From JAVEVF01 sp034005175 (GTDB lineage Bacteria > Actinomycetota > Coriobacteriia > Anaerosomatales > SLCP01): 15,296 nt of DNA. Made by a program: the position numbers and the translations under genes. Location of the stretch: positions 1-15,296 of the forward strand of contig JAVEVF010000040.1 in NCBI GenBank assembly GCA_034005175.1, given 5' to 3'. Numbering within the stretch: position 1 is the first letter of the stretch; each line of letters opens with the position of its first letter. The notes beneath the pieces are model-generated. The model ran no database searches, was not told where the DNA came from, and worked only from the letters and a program-made list of their open reading frames with translations. Shown here in pieces: positions 1 to 6,636 of the stretch.

Positions 1-2
1 TG

Positions 3-563
3 GCGGGAGCGTGCGCGCGGTGCGGGGCGCCGTACGGGCATCTCGTATGCACCGAGTGCTGGCGCGCCGAGCCTGCGATTGAGGCCGGCGTATGCGCAGG
101 CTCGTTCGAGCCGCCGCTCTCGCGGTGCATCTCAATCTACAAAGACGCAGGCGAACGCAGGCTCGGTGGCCTCCTCGGCGACCTGCTCGGCAGCGCGCTC
201 TTGCAGTGGAGCGGCTGGCCGCAGACGGTGGTGGCGGTGCCGGCATCCGCTGGTGCGCTGCGCTCGCGCGGGTTCGACCACACCACCCTCATCGCAAGGC
301 GCGTCGGCGCAGCGCTTGGTGTACCGGTGACACCCGCCCTGTTGAGCGCAGGCGCCCTCGACCAGCGCACGCTCGGGCGCATCGAGCGCCGCGCCAACGT
401 CGCGGAGGCGTTTCTCGCCGCGCCGGGGATCGGGCTTCCGCCACGCGTGCTGCTCATTGACGACGTCATGACCACCGGCTCGACGCTGGATGCTGCGGCT
501 TCGGTCCTGCTCGGCGCTGGGGCTGAAGCGGTGCGCGTGGCGACGGTGGCGCGTGCATGGTGA
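3..563 (+). CDS. comF: ComF family phosphoribosyltransferase-like protein (5' truncated)
   Basis: The reading frame is open from the window edge, so the N-terminus is missing; 186 residues are visible against roughly 230-250 for a full ComF protein. Two CxxC pairs (visible residues 4/7 and 16/19) form the zinc-finger-like start typical of the family. A type I phosphoribosyltransferase domain follows, with the PRPP-binding motif IDDVMTTGST (D153, D154, T157-T161). ComF proteins are linked to natural transformation in Firmicutes and Gram-negatives, where they act in the cytoplasm near the DNA uptake machinery; the reaction is unsettled. Position upstream of hpf and secA matches the usual comFC-hpf-secA order, although other genes intervene here. 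No separate terminator is seen before the downstream RNA. Identification is firm; a role in competence in this organism is inference. Confidence 0.93.
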   Translation, partial: AGACARCGAPYGHLVCTECWRAEPAIEAGVCAGSFEPPLSRCISIYKDAGERRLGGLLGDLLGSALLQWSGWPQTVVAVPASAGALRSRGFDHTTLIARRVGAALGVPVTPALLSAGALDQRTLGRIERRANVAEAFLAAPGIGLPPRVLLIDDVMTTGSTLDAAASVLLGAGAEAVRVATVARAW

Positions 564-574
564 GCGCGGTAGCG

Positions 575-583
575 TGGTAGAAT
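575..583 (+). promoter_or_regulatory. Extended -10 promoter for the structured RNA
   Basis: TGGTAGAAT reads as an extended -10 element (TGn plus TAGAAT). It begins 12 nt after the comF stop codon. A start about 7 nt downstream would fall at 589-590, exactly where the outer helix of the following RNA begins. No convincing -35 is seen at 16-18 nt spacing, as is usual for extended -10 promoters. The same TAGAAT element with an upstream TG precedes secA. Confidence 0.55.
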
Positions 584-588
584 ACGCG

Positions 589-836
589 TGCTTCCACTCG
601 GGTCTGTGGTTGCGGGCGCAAGCCCTAGTCCATGGTAGGCGCGGCCGAAAGGACCCACGTAAGCCGGGGGCGCATGCCCTCGCGCGAGCATGGCGCGCCT
701 TAGGGGTAAGTCGTACCGTCCGACCGCAGGCCTCCAGAGCCGGTGGCGGACGAGAGGGCCGGTAGTGAGATAGCATCAAGCGAAAGCCCCGGTACGCGAG
801 TGTGGGGCCAAAGACCAGGTCAGCCGAGTGGAAGCA
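589..836 (+). ncRNA. Large structured RNA, candidate raiA RNA
   Basis: About 248 nt closed by a perfect 12-bp helix, 589-600 with 825-836. Inside are a GGGC-GCAA-GCCC tetraloop hairpin (614-625), a 7-bp helix AGGCGCG/CGCGCCT (637-643 with 694-700), a hairpin around 668-679, GTCCG/CGGAC (718-722 with 747-751), and a GCCCC/GGGGC stem (786-790 with 804-808) capped by a GCGA tetraloop. No reading frame explains it. The raiA RNA motif, described in Actinobacteria and Firmicutes, is known to lie near raiA (hpf) and comFC genes; here comF is directly upstream and hpf is the next backbone gene. It could be a free RNA or the 5' leader of the transporter operon: the binding-protein start codon is 26 nt past the closing helix. 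The fold is seen directly; the raiA name rests on size, complexity and context, without a covariance-model search. Confidence 0.68.
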
Positions 837-862
837 TTCTGTATCGTCGACGAGGAGGACCG

Positions 863-1678
863 ATGCGACTGTTGCGCATCGCGCTAGCGACACTGTTGGC
901 GCTCACACTGACCACTGCTGCCGCGTGCAGCACCGGCCCTGAGCCAGAACCAGGACCTCCACCCAAGCTTGCACCGCCGGTCATCGGCACAGAAGGCGTC
1001 TTGCGTGTTGGCTTGGACCTCTCGTACCCGCCGTATGGTGGCACTGACAAGGACCGCGAGGCTGGCATCGACGTCGATGTGGCTTCAGCGATCGCAAGCG
1101 CGCTCAACCTCGACCTCCAGCTCATCGAAGTGGCTGCCGAAGACGCGCCAGCGGCGCTCAAGAACGGCTCGGTCGACATGGTGATGTCGGTGCCGTTCAC
1201 TGAAGACGCGGTCATCGGCGCGACCTTCGCGGGCTGGTACATCGAAAGCGGGCCGGCGCTCTTCGCATCGGTCGACACCAGCGTCACCCCGGCTGACCTC
1301 GGAAAGACGCGTGTCGCCTCGCAGAAGGGCTCCGAGGCATACTGGCGCCTCACGTATACGCTCGGCGAAGAGGCTGTCGTCACGACCGAGACTCTCCGGG
1401 AGGCTTTCGACGCCCTGCAGACCGGCGATGTCGATGTGGTAGCGGGTGATGCGCTCGTGGGCGCCTACCTCTCGCGCGACTTTGAGGGCATCGGATTCGC
1501 AAGCCAACTCGGGCCAGCAACACCCATCGGAATCGTGGTGTCCACCGAGGCCACTGAACTTGAGTCCGAGATCAGACAGACCCTCGATTCGCTTGCAGCA
1601 GGCGGCGTGCTTGATGCCATTCGCGCCAAGTGGGTGGACGACCTGCCTGCGCTTGATGTCTCCACGGGCGAACAGTAG
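863..1678 (+). CDS. ABC transporter substrate-binding lipoprotein, family 3 (first copy, divergent site)
   Basis: This 271-residue protein is a periplasmic-type binding protein of the SBP_bac_3 family that would capture a small polar solute outside the membrane for the downstream permease. The ATG at 863 follows a strong GAGGAGG and begins a lipoprotein signal peptide ending at C22 (TTAAAC, a weak lipobox with alanine at -3). A Pro/Glu-rich linker follows, then the first lobe from about residue 47 (LRVGLDLSYPPY). The second lobe includes SQKGSEAYW and AGDALVGAYL, whose aspartate matches the usual amino-group ligand. The motif that normally reads TxxR with the alpha-carboxylate-binding arginine here reads FTEDAV (112-117), so that arginine is missing. 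The ligand may therefore not be a standard alpha-amino acid. It is separated by 150 nt from a second binding protein. Confidence 0.88.
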   Translation: MRLLRIALATLLALTLTTAAACSTGPEPEPGPPPKLAPPVIGTEGVLRVGLDLSYPPYGGTDKDREAGIDVDVASAIASALNLDLQLIEVAAEDAPAALKNGSVDMVMSVPFTEDAVIGATFAGWYIESGPALFASVDTSVTPADLGKTRVASQKGSEAYWRLTYTLGEEAVVTTETLREAFDALQTGDVDVVAGDALVGAYLSRDFEGIGFASQLGPATPIGIVVSTEATELESEIRQTLDSLAAGGVLDAIRAKWVDDLPALDVSTGEQ

Positions 1679-1828
1679 CGATTACGCGGAGGATACAGGT
1701 GGCGTACGTGTACCAGCGATGCGCGTGCGTGCCCCGGATGTATTCCACCAAGACAGAGTAATGGTGTATCGTTGACATCGTGATACGACATTCGCGCACG
1801 CCGCGCGACGACTGACAGGGGAGGAACG
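1679..1828 (+). promoter_or_regulatory. Spacer between the two binding-protein genes with inverted repeats
   Basis: This 150-nt gap contains GTATC-gttgacatcgt-GATAC (1766-1786), a 5-bp inverted repeat with 11-nt spacing around a TTGACA (1772-1777), and a short GTAC-gt-GTAC palindrome nearby at about 1704-1713. No -10 box is found at proper spacing from TTGACA, so I read this as a possible operator region and do not call a promoter. A strong SD (GGGGAGGAA) lies just before the next ATG. Confidence 0.3.
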
Positions 1829-2644
1829 ATGCACAAGGCCAGTAAACTGCTCCTGCTTGCGCTGGCACTCATGCTCGCGTTCGGCGCCATGGGTCTCGCT
1901 GGGTGCGGAGGCGGAGCAAAGGAGCCTGCGGACGAAGGCGGAGAGACACCCGAGTTCACGCTCATCCAGGAAGGCACGATCATCGCCGGCTCAGACACTG
2001 CCTTCCCGCCGTTCGAGTTCATCGAGGACGGCGTGACCAAAGGCTTTGATGTCGACATCGTGGCTGCCATCGCCGAAGAGCTGGGGCTGAAGTCCGAGTT
2101 CAAGACCTACAACTTCGACGCGCTCATCGTAGGTTTGCAGAGCGGCACGGAGTTCGACATGATCGCGTCGGCGATGACCATCACCGAGGAGCGCGCACAG
2201 CAGATCGACTTCTCCGACCCCTACATCGACTCCAATCAGTCGCTCACCGTGCGCAACGACCAAGACGTCACCAAGCTCGCTGATCTCAAGGGTGGCAAGC
2301 TCGGCGTGCAGTCCGGCACCACCGGTGAGAAGTATGCACGCGACAACGCACCTGAAGGCGCCACCGTCGTTCCGTTCGAGAACATCTTGCAGGCCATGCA
2401 GGCCCTGCAGGCCGGTGAGCTTCAGGGTGTCGTCAACGACCTGCCCATCTCGGCAGATATCGTTCTCGACAAGACTCGCCAGTTGAAGATCATCGAGGAG
2501 TTCCCGACTGACGAGCAGTACGGGTTCGCGTTCAGCAAGGACAACCCCGGCCTGCGCGACGCCGTCAACGAGGGTCTTGCAGCAATCAAGGCGAACGGCA
2601 AGTACGACGACATCTATCGCAAGTGGTTCGGCGAGACCCCATAA
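1829..2644 (+). CDS. Polar amino acid ABC transporter substrate-binding lipoprotein (second copy)
   Basis: A 271-residue extracellular binding protein of the SBP_bac_3 family. It has a signal peptide with a classic lipobox LAGC (C26), a Gly-rich acidic linker, then the ligand-binding lobes. Typical signature residues are present: AGSDTAFPPFEF near the start of lobe 1, TITEERAQQIDFSDPY with R122 as the expected alpha-carboxylate ligand, SGTTGEKYA in lobe 2, and NDLPIS with the expected amino-group aspartate. It should bind a polar amino acid such as glutamine, glutamate or a basic one; the exact ligand cannot be read from sequence. A GGGGAGGA SD supports the start. It is followed by a strong hairpin that separates it from the permease, an arrangement usual where the binding protein is needed in excess of the membrane subunits. 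Confidence 0.93.
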   Translation: MHKASKLLLLALALMLAFGAMGLAGCGGGAKEPADEGGETPEFTLIQEGTIIAGSDTAFPPFEFIEDGVTKGFDVDIVAAIAEELGLKSEFKTYNFDALIVGLQSGTEFDMIASAMTITEERAQQIDFSDPYIDSNQSLTVRNDQDVTKLADLKGGKLGVQSGTTGEKYARDNAPEGATVVPFENILQAMQALQAGELQGVVNDLPISADIVLDKTRQLKIIEEFPTDEQYGFAFSKDNPGLRDAVNEGLAAIKANGKYDDIYRKWFGETP

Positions 2645-2684
2645 GCCGACACAATCGATGATGCTGATGCCTGTGTGACATCAT

Positions 2685-2716
2685 ACGGAGCGGAGCCCGG
2701 AAGGGCTCCGCTCCGT
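2685..2716 (+). terminator. 14-bp GC-rich hairpin after the second binding-protein gene
   Basis: Perfect inverted repeat ACGGAGCGGAGCCC / GGGCTCCGCTCCGT with a GGAA tetraloop. It is followed by gcgttatgcg, not a clear T-run, so it is more likely a partial terminator or mRNA 3'-end stabiliser than a complete stop. The permease and ATPase lie downstream in the same direction with no clear promoter between, so it probably lowers their expression relative to the binding protein. Confidence 0.75.
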
Positions 2717-2772
2717 GCGTTATGCGTCAGGGCACGTGAATGCCGGAGACCGACGGGGAGGACACCCATACG

Positions 2773-4128
2773 ATGTTCGCGGACGGCAGAACTCTACACA
2801 TGCGCTGCGCGGCTGCTGTGGCGCTACTGCTCCTGCTCGTCTCGATCTTGGCGCCACTCCCTGCGGTAGCTGCGACGGATATCGTGGCCGAGGCCAGCTT
2901 CGTGCCTATCACAGCCACCATCGACGTTCTTGACGTCTCATTCACAGTGCCGCCAGGCGAGTTCCAGACACCTGTCGATCTTCTGATCGAATTTCCGCCA
3001 GAAATGAACGCCGCAGGACTGCGCGGAACGGGCATGCGCCTCTCGGACAAGGGCGATACGGTCCGCCCGCCCGCTATCTCGGCAAGCGAAAAGGGAGTGA
3101 CGTTCTCGTTCACCGCGTCAGTCCCGCCTGCAGGCACCGTCTTTGACATCCAGGTGCTCGGCCTTGCCACCCCCGAGCAAGCCGGGCCTGTTGTGGTCCC
3201 CGTCAAGTACGGTGAGGCGGGCTCTCTGCAGCCCGCCGGCGAGTTCACCATCGACATCCCCAAGGCCAACATCCTCCAACGTGTCTTTCGAGGGATGGAG
3301 AAGACCCCGTTCCTCCACCAGTTCTTCTCGCCCACCATCATATGGGGCTCGCTGCCGCTTCTGTGGAGGGGTTTCCAGGTCGCGGTGTTGATCTTGTTCG
3401 TATCGTATGCGTTTGGTATCCCGCTCGGCTTGACGTTCGCGTTCATGAAGATGTCGCGGCTTGCGATCGTGCGCATCCCCGCGACTGTTGCTATCGACAT
3501 CATCCGTGGTACGCCGATGCTCGTGCAGCTGTTGCTCGTGTATTTCGGCATCACGTATCTTCCCGCGTGGAACTCGCTCATGAGCGCGCTTGGCCCGCTT
3601 GCCGAGTGGCAGATCTACGCCATCAGCGCCACGCAGTTCTTCCGGGCGATCATCGTGCTATCCGTGAACTCCTCGGCATACATGGCTGAGATCTTCCGGG
3701 CGGGCATCCAGTCGATCCACAAAGGCCAGCTCGAAGCTGCACGTTCTTTGGGCATGTCGTGGCCGCAGGCGATGGCGTATGTCATCGTTCCGCAGACGGT
3801 GCGCCGCGTGCTGCCGACGATGATGAGCGAGTTCATCCTGCTGTTCAAAGACACCTCCATCCTGTTCGCGGTGGGCATCTTCGAGCTCACGCTGCAGGCG
3901 CGCACCATCCAAGCCGCTAAGTTCAACATGTCCCCGTACATCGCTGCAGCTGGTTTCTATCTGATGCTGACGGTGCCGCTCGGCAGATTCGTAGCACGTC
4001 TCGAGCAGCGGCTCTCGGTGGCTGAGACGGGGCGGGGCGGCAAGAAGCGCGGCAAACCCAAAGGCCCGTTGGCAGACAAGCCGGTTCCCGAGGAAGTAAT
4101 CTCAGCGACGGAGGTCGGTCTCCGATGA
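2773..4128 (+). CDS. Amino acid ABC transporter permease with a secreted N-terminal domain
   Basis: The ATG at 2773 is chosen because GGGGAGGA (2755-2762) precedes it and it begins a signal-peptide-like segment ending near AVAA (about residue 34); an upstream in-frame ATG at 2740 has a weaker SD. Residues 35-180 form a strand-rich segment predicted outside the membrane, with no match I recognise. From about 189 the HisM/GlnP-type permease domain starts (WRGFQVAVLILFVSYAFGIP), with the EAA loop EIFRAGIQSIHKGQLEAARS near 305-325, which contacts the ATPase. A Lys/Gly/Pro-rich cytoplasmic tail of about 35 residues ends the 451-residue protein. Family permeases are usually 210-320 residues, so the front domain is the oddity. 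A single permease implies a homodimer. The stop overlaps the ATPase start (ATGA). Confidence 0.9.
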   Translation: MFADGRTLHMRCAAAVALLLLLVSILAPLPAVAATDIVAEASFVPITATIDVLDVSFTVPPGEFQTPVDLLIEFPPEMNAAGLRGTGMRLSDKGDTVRPPAISASEKGVTFSFTASVPPAGTVFDIQVLGLATPEQAGPVVVPVKYGEAGSLQPAGEFTIDIPKANILQRVFRGMEKTPFLHQFFSPTIIWGSLPLLWRGFQVAVLILFVSYAFGIPLGLTFAFMKMSRLAIVRIPATVAIDIIRGTPMLVQLLLVYFGITYLPAWNSLMSALGPLAEWQIYAISATQFFRAIIVLSVNSSAYMAEIFRAGIQSIHKGQLEAARSLGMSWPQAMAYVIVPQTVRRVLPTMMSEFILLFKDTSILFAVGIFELTLQARTIQAAKFNMSPYIAAAGFYLMLTVPLGRFVARLEQRLSVAETGRGGKKRGKPKGPLADKPVPEEVISATEVGLR

Positions 4129-4868
4129 CACAGGACCGCGGCGTGATGGTGCACATTGAGGGGCTGTGCAAGAGCTTCGATGACCTTGAAGTGCTCAAGG
4201 GAGTCGACCTCGACGTCAGGAAGGGCGAGGTCGTGGTCATCCTCGGCCCGTCAGGGTCAGGGAAGTCGACACTGCTGCGCTGTGTGAACGGCCTTGAGGA
4301 CGCCACTGCTGGCAAGATCTTCATCGAGGGCGTGGAGGTCACCAGCCGAAAGACCGACATCAACAAGGTGCGCGAGCGAGTGGGGATGGTCTTCCAGTCG
4401 TTCAACCTGTTCCCGCACCTCACCACGCTTGGAAACGTGATGCTCGCCCAGCGCAAGGTTCACAAGCGCTCCAAGCATGAAGCCGAGCGCATTGCTCGCG
4501 AGCAGCTTGGGCGCGTTGGCCTCAACGACAAGGCCGATGCGTTTCCTATCCAGCTTTCCGGTGGCCAGCAGCAGCGCGTGGCTATCGCGCGGGCGCTGGC
4601 CATGGACCCCCACGTGATGCTCTTTGACGAGGTCACCTCGGCCCTTGATCCCGAACTCGTCCGAGAGGTGCTCGAGGTCATGAAGTCGCTTGCCCGAGCG
4701 GGTATGACGATGATGGTGGTCACGCACGAGATGGGCTTTGCGCGTGATGTCGCTGACCGCGTCATCTTCATGGACGAGGGCATCATCATGGAGCAGGGGA
4801 CGCCCGAGGAGGTCTTCGACAACCCGCAAGACGAGCGCACGAAGGACTTCCTCGGCCACATTCGCTAG
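4125..4868 (+). CDS. Amino acid ABC transporter ATP-binding protein
   Basis: The 247-residue ATPase powers the transporter from the cytoplasmic side. All motifs are present: Walker A GPSGSGKST (41-49), Q-loop in VFQSFNLFPHL (about 91), signature LSGGQQQR (144-151), Walker B MLFDEVTSALDP (catalytic E169) and the switch histidine in VVTHEMGF. It is closest in pattern to GlnQ/HisP-type polar amino acid importers. The ATG overlaps the permease TGA, so the two are translationally coupled; an internal ATG at 4146 is a weaker alternative. It is the last gene of the transporter set and is followed by a hairpin. Confidence 0.96.
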   Translation: MTQDRGVMVHIEGLCKSFDDLEVLKGVDLDVRKGEVVVILGPSGSGKSTLLRCVNGLEDATAGKIFIEGVEVTSRKTDINKVRERVGMVFQSFNLFPHLTTLGNVMLAQRKVHKRSKHEAERIAREQLGRVGLNDKADAFPIQLSGGQQQRVAIARALAMDPHVMLFDEVTSALDPELVREVLEVMKSLARAGMTMMVVTHEMGFARDVADRVIFMDEGIIMEQGTPEEVFDNPQDERTKDFLGHIR

Positions 4869-4877
4869 TATTCATCG

Positions 4878-4923
4878 GATACCCATACGTGGTGCCGCCT
4901 CCATGGCCCTCGGCGTGGGTATC
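4878..4923 (+). terminator. Hairpin between the transporter operon and hpf
   Basis: GATACCCA (4878-4885) pairs with TGGGTATC (4916-4923), extended by CG/CG after a 2-nt bulge, with a GC-rich interior. The pyrimidine-rich TTCTCTATG follows. It begins 9 nt after the ATPase stop, so it most likely ends the transporter transcript, though the T-run is imperfect. Confidence 0.55.
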
Positions 4924-4958
4924 TTCTCTATGTGAGGAACACACCAAGGAGGATGCCC

Positions 4959-5510
4959 ATGAAGATGATCATCAAGGGCCGGCGCATGGCGGTCACGGAC
5001 GCTATCCACGATTACGCCGAGGAGAAGATAGGGCGAGTCAGCAAGATATTCGACGACGACCACATCACCACAGAGGTGGAGCTGTTTGTCGAGAGGAACC
5101 CGTCCATCGAGAACAGCCAGGTGGCCGAGGTGACCGTGTGGACGAAGGGCCCGGTCATCAGGGCGAAGGAGGCCGCACCCGACATGTACGCGGCCATCGA
5201 TCTGGTTTCGGAGAAGCTCGAGCGGCAGTTCCGCAAGTACAAGGGCAAGATGAAGGATCGTCACTCGGGTAGAGCTGCCGCGCCGCCGGTGCCAGCGCCG
5301 CCGCTCATCGAGGAAGAGGAGCCCGAGCGCTCCATCGTCAAGACCAAGTCAGTTGAGCTCAAGCCGATGACACCCGAAGAGGCCACGTTGCAGTTGGAGC
5401 TGCTGGGCCACGACTTCTTTGTGTTCGTATCTGCCGAGACCGAGCTGGTGAGCGTGTTGTACCGTCGTTACGATGGAGACTATGGGTTGCTTGAGCCAGC
5501 GCTCAGCTGA
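4959..5510 (+). CDS. hpf: Ribosome hibernation promoting factor, long form
   Basis: At 183 residues this is a long-form HPF, which pairs ribosomes into inactive 100S dimers during slow growth. Residues 1-100 are the S30AE domain (MIIKGRRMAVTDAIHDYAEEKIGRVSKIF), which occupies the tRNA/mRNA channel of the 30S subunit. A Pro/Ala-rich linker (about 103-118) leads to the C-terminal dimerisation domain from about 124 (SIVKTKSVELKPMTPEEA, then HDFFVFVSAETELVSVLYRRYDG). The ATG at 4959 lies 6 nt after AAGGAGG; an upstream in-frame start would place the SD inside the gene. In many Gram-positives hpf sits between comFC and secA; here a transporter precedes it and about 8 kb separates it from secA. Hairpins on both sides suggest it is a single-gene unit. 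Confidence 0.97.
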   Translation: MKMIIKGRRMAVTDAIHDYAEEKIGRVSKIFDDDHITTEVELFVERNPSIENSQVAEVTVWTKGPVIRAKEAAPDMYAAIDLVSEKLERQFRKYKGKMKDRHSGRAAAPPVPAPPLIEEEEPERSIVKTKSVELKPMTPEEATLQLELLGHDFFVFVSAETELVSVLYRRYDGDYGLLEPALS

Positions 5511-5544
5511 CGCGGTGCATGTGAGTGCGAGATATAGGGCGACT

Positions 5545-5573
5545 CGACGGCGGCATATGGTGTGCCGCCGTCG
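5545..5573 (+). terminator. Intrinsic terminator after hpf
   Basis: Perfect 11-bp stem CGACGGCGGCA / TGCCGCCGTCG with a 7-nt loop, 34 nt after the hpf stop. Only a weak T-rich tail (TGCTATT) follows, but stem strength and position between two genes support termination. Confidence 0.75.
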
Positions 5574-5605
5574 TGCTATTCGGCATCCTCAAAGGAACGC
5601 GCAGG

Positions 5606-5635
5606 TTGACAGTGCCAATCGGCACGTCCTAAAGT
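5606..5635 (+). promoter_or_regulatory. Promoter with a palindromic operator-like spacer
   Basis: A perfect -35 TTGACA (5606-5611) and a -10 TAAAGT (5630-5635, 4 of 6 consensus) are 18 nt apart. The spacer holds GTGCC-aatc-GGCAC (5612-5625), an inverted repeat placed where a repressor would block RNA polymerase. It would drive the gene starting at 5719, with a leader of about 75 nt. Confidence 0.6.
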
Positions 5636-5718
5636 AGGCGGAGCGACTCGTTGCGCTGCGTTATGTGCTGGAGTAACCCTCAAGTAGCAGCACTCTGTCG
5701 AACCAGGGGGGAGTCCGG

Positions 5719-6393
5719 ATGGACCAGCATCTCTCGCCAGTCTCTGTTGAGGACATCGAAGCTGCTCTCGGACAAGTCTCCGAGATCAAGGCAGTCCGAG
5801 TCGTCGCATCTCCCGAGGGCACGATTCAGGAGATACACGTGCTCGCTCTTCCAACTAAAGCGCCCAAACAACTGGTGCGAGACATCGAGTCCACCATCAT
5901 GGCGCGCTTCGGCATCCCGGTGGACCACAAGAAGATCTCAATCGCGCAGCTCGGCAGTGATGCCGTCAAGGAACAGCTGGTTCCCGAGCAAGGCGCGATT
6001 GGCATTCCACGCCCGCGTATCCATGCTATCAACGTCAATGTGAGCGGCCTTGTTGCTGCGGCGTCGGTCACCCTTGAGATCGATGGCGAGCTCTATGTGG
6101 GCGAGGCCACGGCACCGGCAAGTCAGACTGCACGCGACCGCAGCATCGCGCAGGCGGCCCTCAACGCTGTCGACCAGTTCGCACGTGGTGCGCAAAGCTT
6201 CTCGATCGAAGACGTCGCCATCCTGCGCCTCGGCCGACAGGATGTAGCGGTATCATGCGTTACGATGGTCTCGTCTCCGGGGGAGGAATCGTTCGCTGGC
6301 TCGGCCCTTGTCCGACAAAACGAGAAGGATTCAATCGTCCGCGCGACCCTGGATGCGGTCAACAGGCGGATGGCGTTCTTGAAAACCACATAA
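5719..6393 (+). CDS. Conserved protein of unknown function, two alpha/beta segments
   Basis: I do not recognise a named function. The 224-residue protein has no signal peptide or membrane segment, so it is cytoplasmic. Residues about 8-85 look like a small alpha/beta domain (IKAVRVVASPEGTIQEIHVLAL, then RDIESTIMARFGIPVDHKKISI). Residues about 105-220 contain two similar strand-helix units, each ending in a helix of the form AxxNAVDQ / ATLDAVNR, so an internal duplication is likely. The ending resembles unnamed conserved proteins of Firmicutes and Actinobacteria and loosely the LeuA allosteric dimer fold; that comparison is from memory. A GGGGGGAG SD precedes the ATG by 5 nt. It has its own promoter and precedes the peptide/HD-GYP genes by about 130 nt with no clear terminator between, so co-transcription is possible. 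Confidence 0.8.
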   Translation: MDQHLSPVSVEDIEAALGQVSEIKAVRVVASPEGTIQEIHVLALPTKAPKQLVRDIESTIMARFGIPVDHKKISIAQLGSDAVKEQLVPEQGAIGIPRPRIHAINVNVSGLVAAASVTLEIDGELYVGEATAPASQTARDRSIAQAALNAVDQFARGAQSFSIEDVAILRLGRQDVAVSCVTMVSSPGEESFAGSALVRQNEKDSIVRATLDAVNRRMAFLKTT

Positions 6394-6524
6394 CGCGGTT
6401 TGGACTGAAGCCGTGGCAGCCAAAACGGACTCTGTACGCACACAACCGAGCGGAGCGGACAGCGTTCTTCCATTGCTAGCGGGATGGGAGAGGACCTGGC
6501 ATTCACAAAGGGGGTCTTCTCAAC

Positions 6525-6602
6525 ATGAAGAGGATTATCGTTCTCCTGAGCTCGCTCTCAATGATTCTCATGATTGGCGGCGCCAACCTGAAGCTGCGCT
6601 AA
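6525..6602 (+). CDS. Small hydrophobic peptide, 25 residues
   Basis: A short open frame starts at ATG 6525, about 9 nt after the SD-like AAAGGGGG (6508-6515). It begins MKRIIVLLSS, continues as a hydrophobic stretch rich in Ile, Leu, Met and Ser, and ends with a basic tail NLKLR. The layout (two basic residues, about 16 hydrophobic, short polar end) fits a single membrane segment, a signal-peptide-like export product, or a leader peptide. It lies just before a terminator-like hairpin that covers the start of the HD-GYP gene, so translation here could influence read-through. No homologue is known to me; coding status rests on the SD and composition. Confidence 0.45.
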   Translation: MKRIIVLLSSLSMILMIGGANLKLR

Positions 6603-6636
6603 GAAATGACGCTAGACGGTCAGTCCAACTTCACCT

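Noticed and set aside
743..862. Upstream in-frame start of the first binding protein
   Set aside because: It would place 40 residues of RNA-encoding sequence before a complete lipoprotein signal peptide that has its own strong SD at 853-859.
132..893. Reverse-strand ORFs over comF and the structured RNA
   Set aside because: They overlap comF with its PRPP motif and an RNA with a closing 12-bp helix; the products are Arg/Ala/Ser-rich with no domain.
1772..1800. Promoter based on TTGACA at 1772
   Set aside because: No -10-like hexamer at 16-18 nt spacing; downstream bases are GC-rich.
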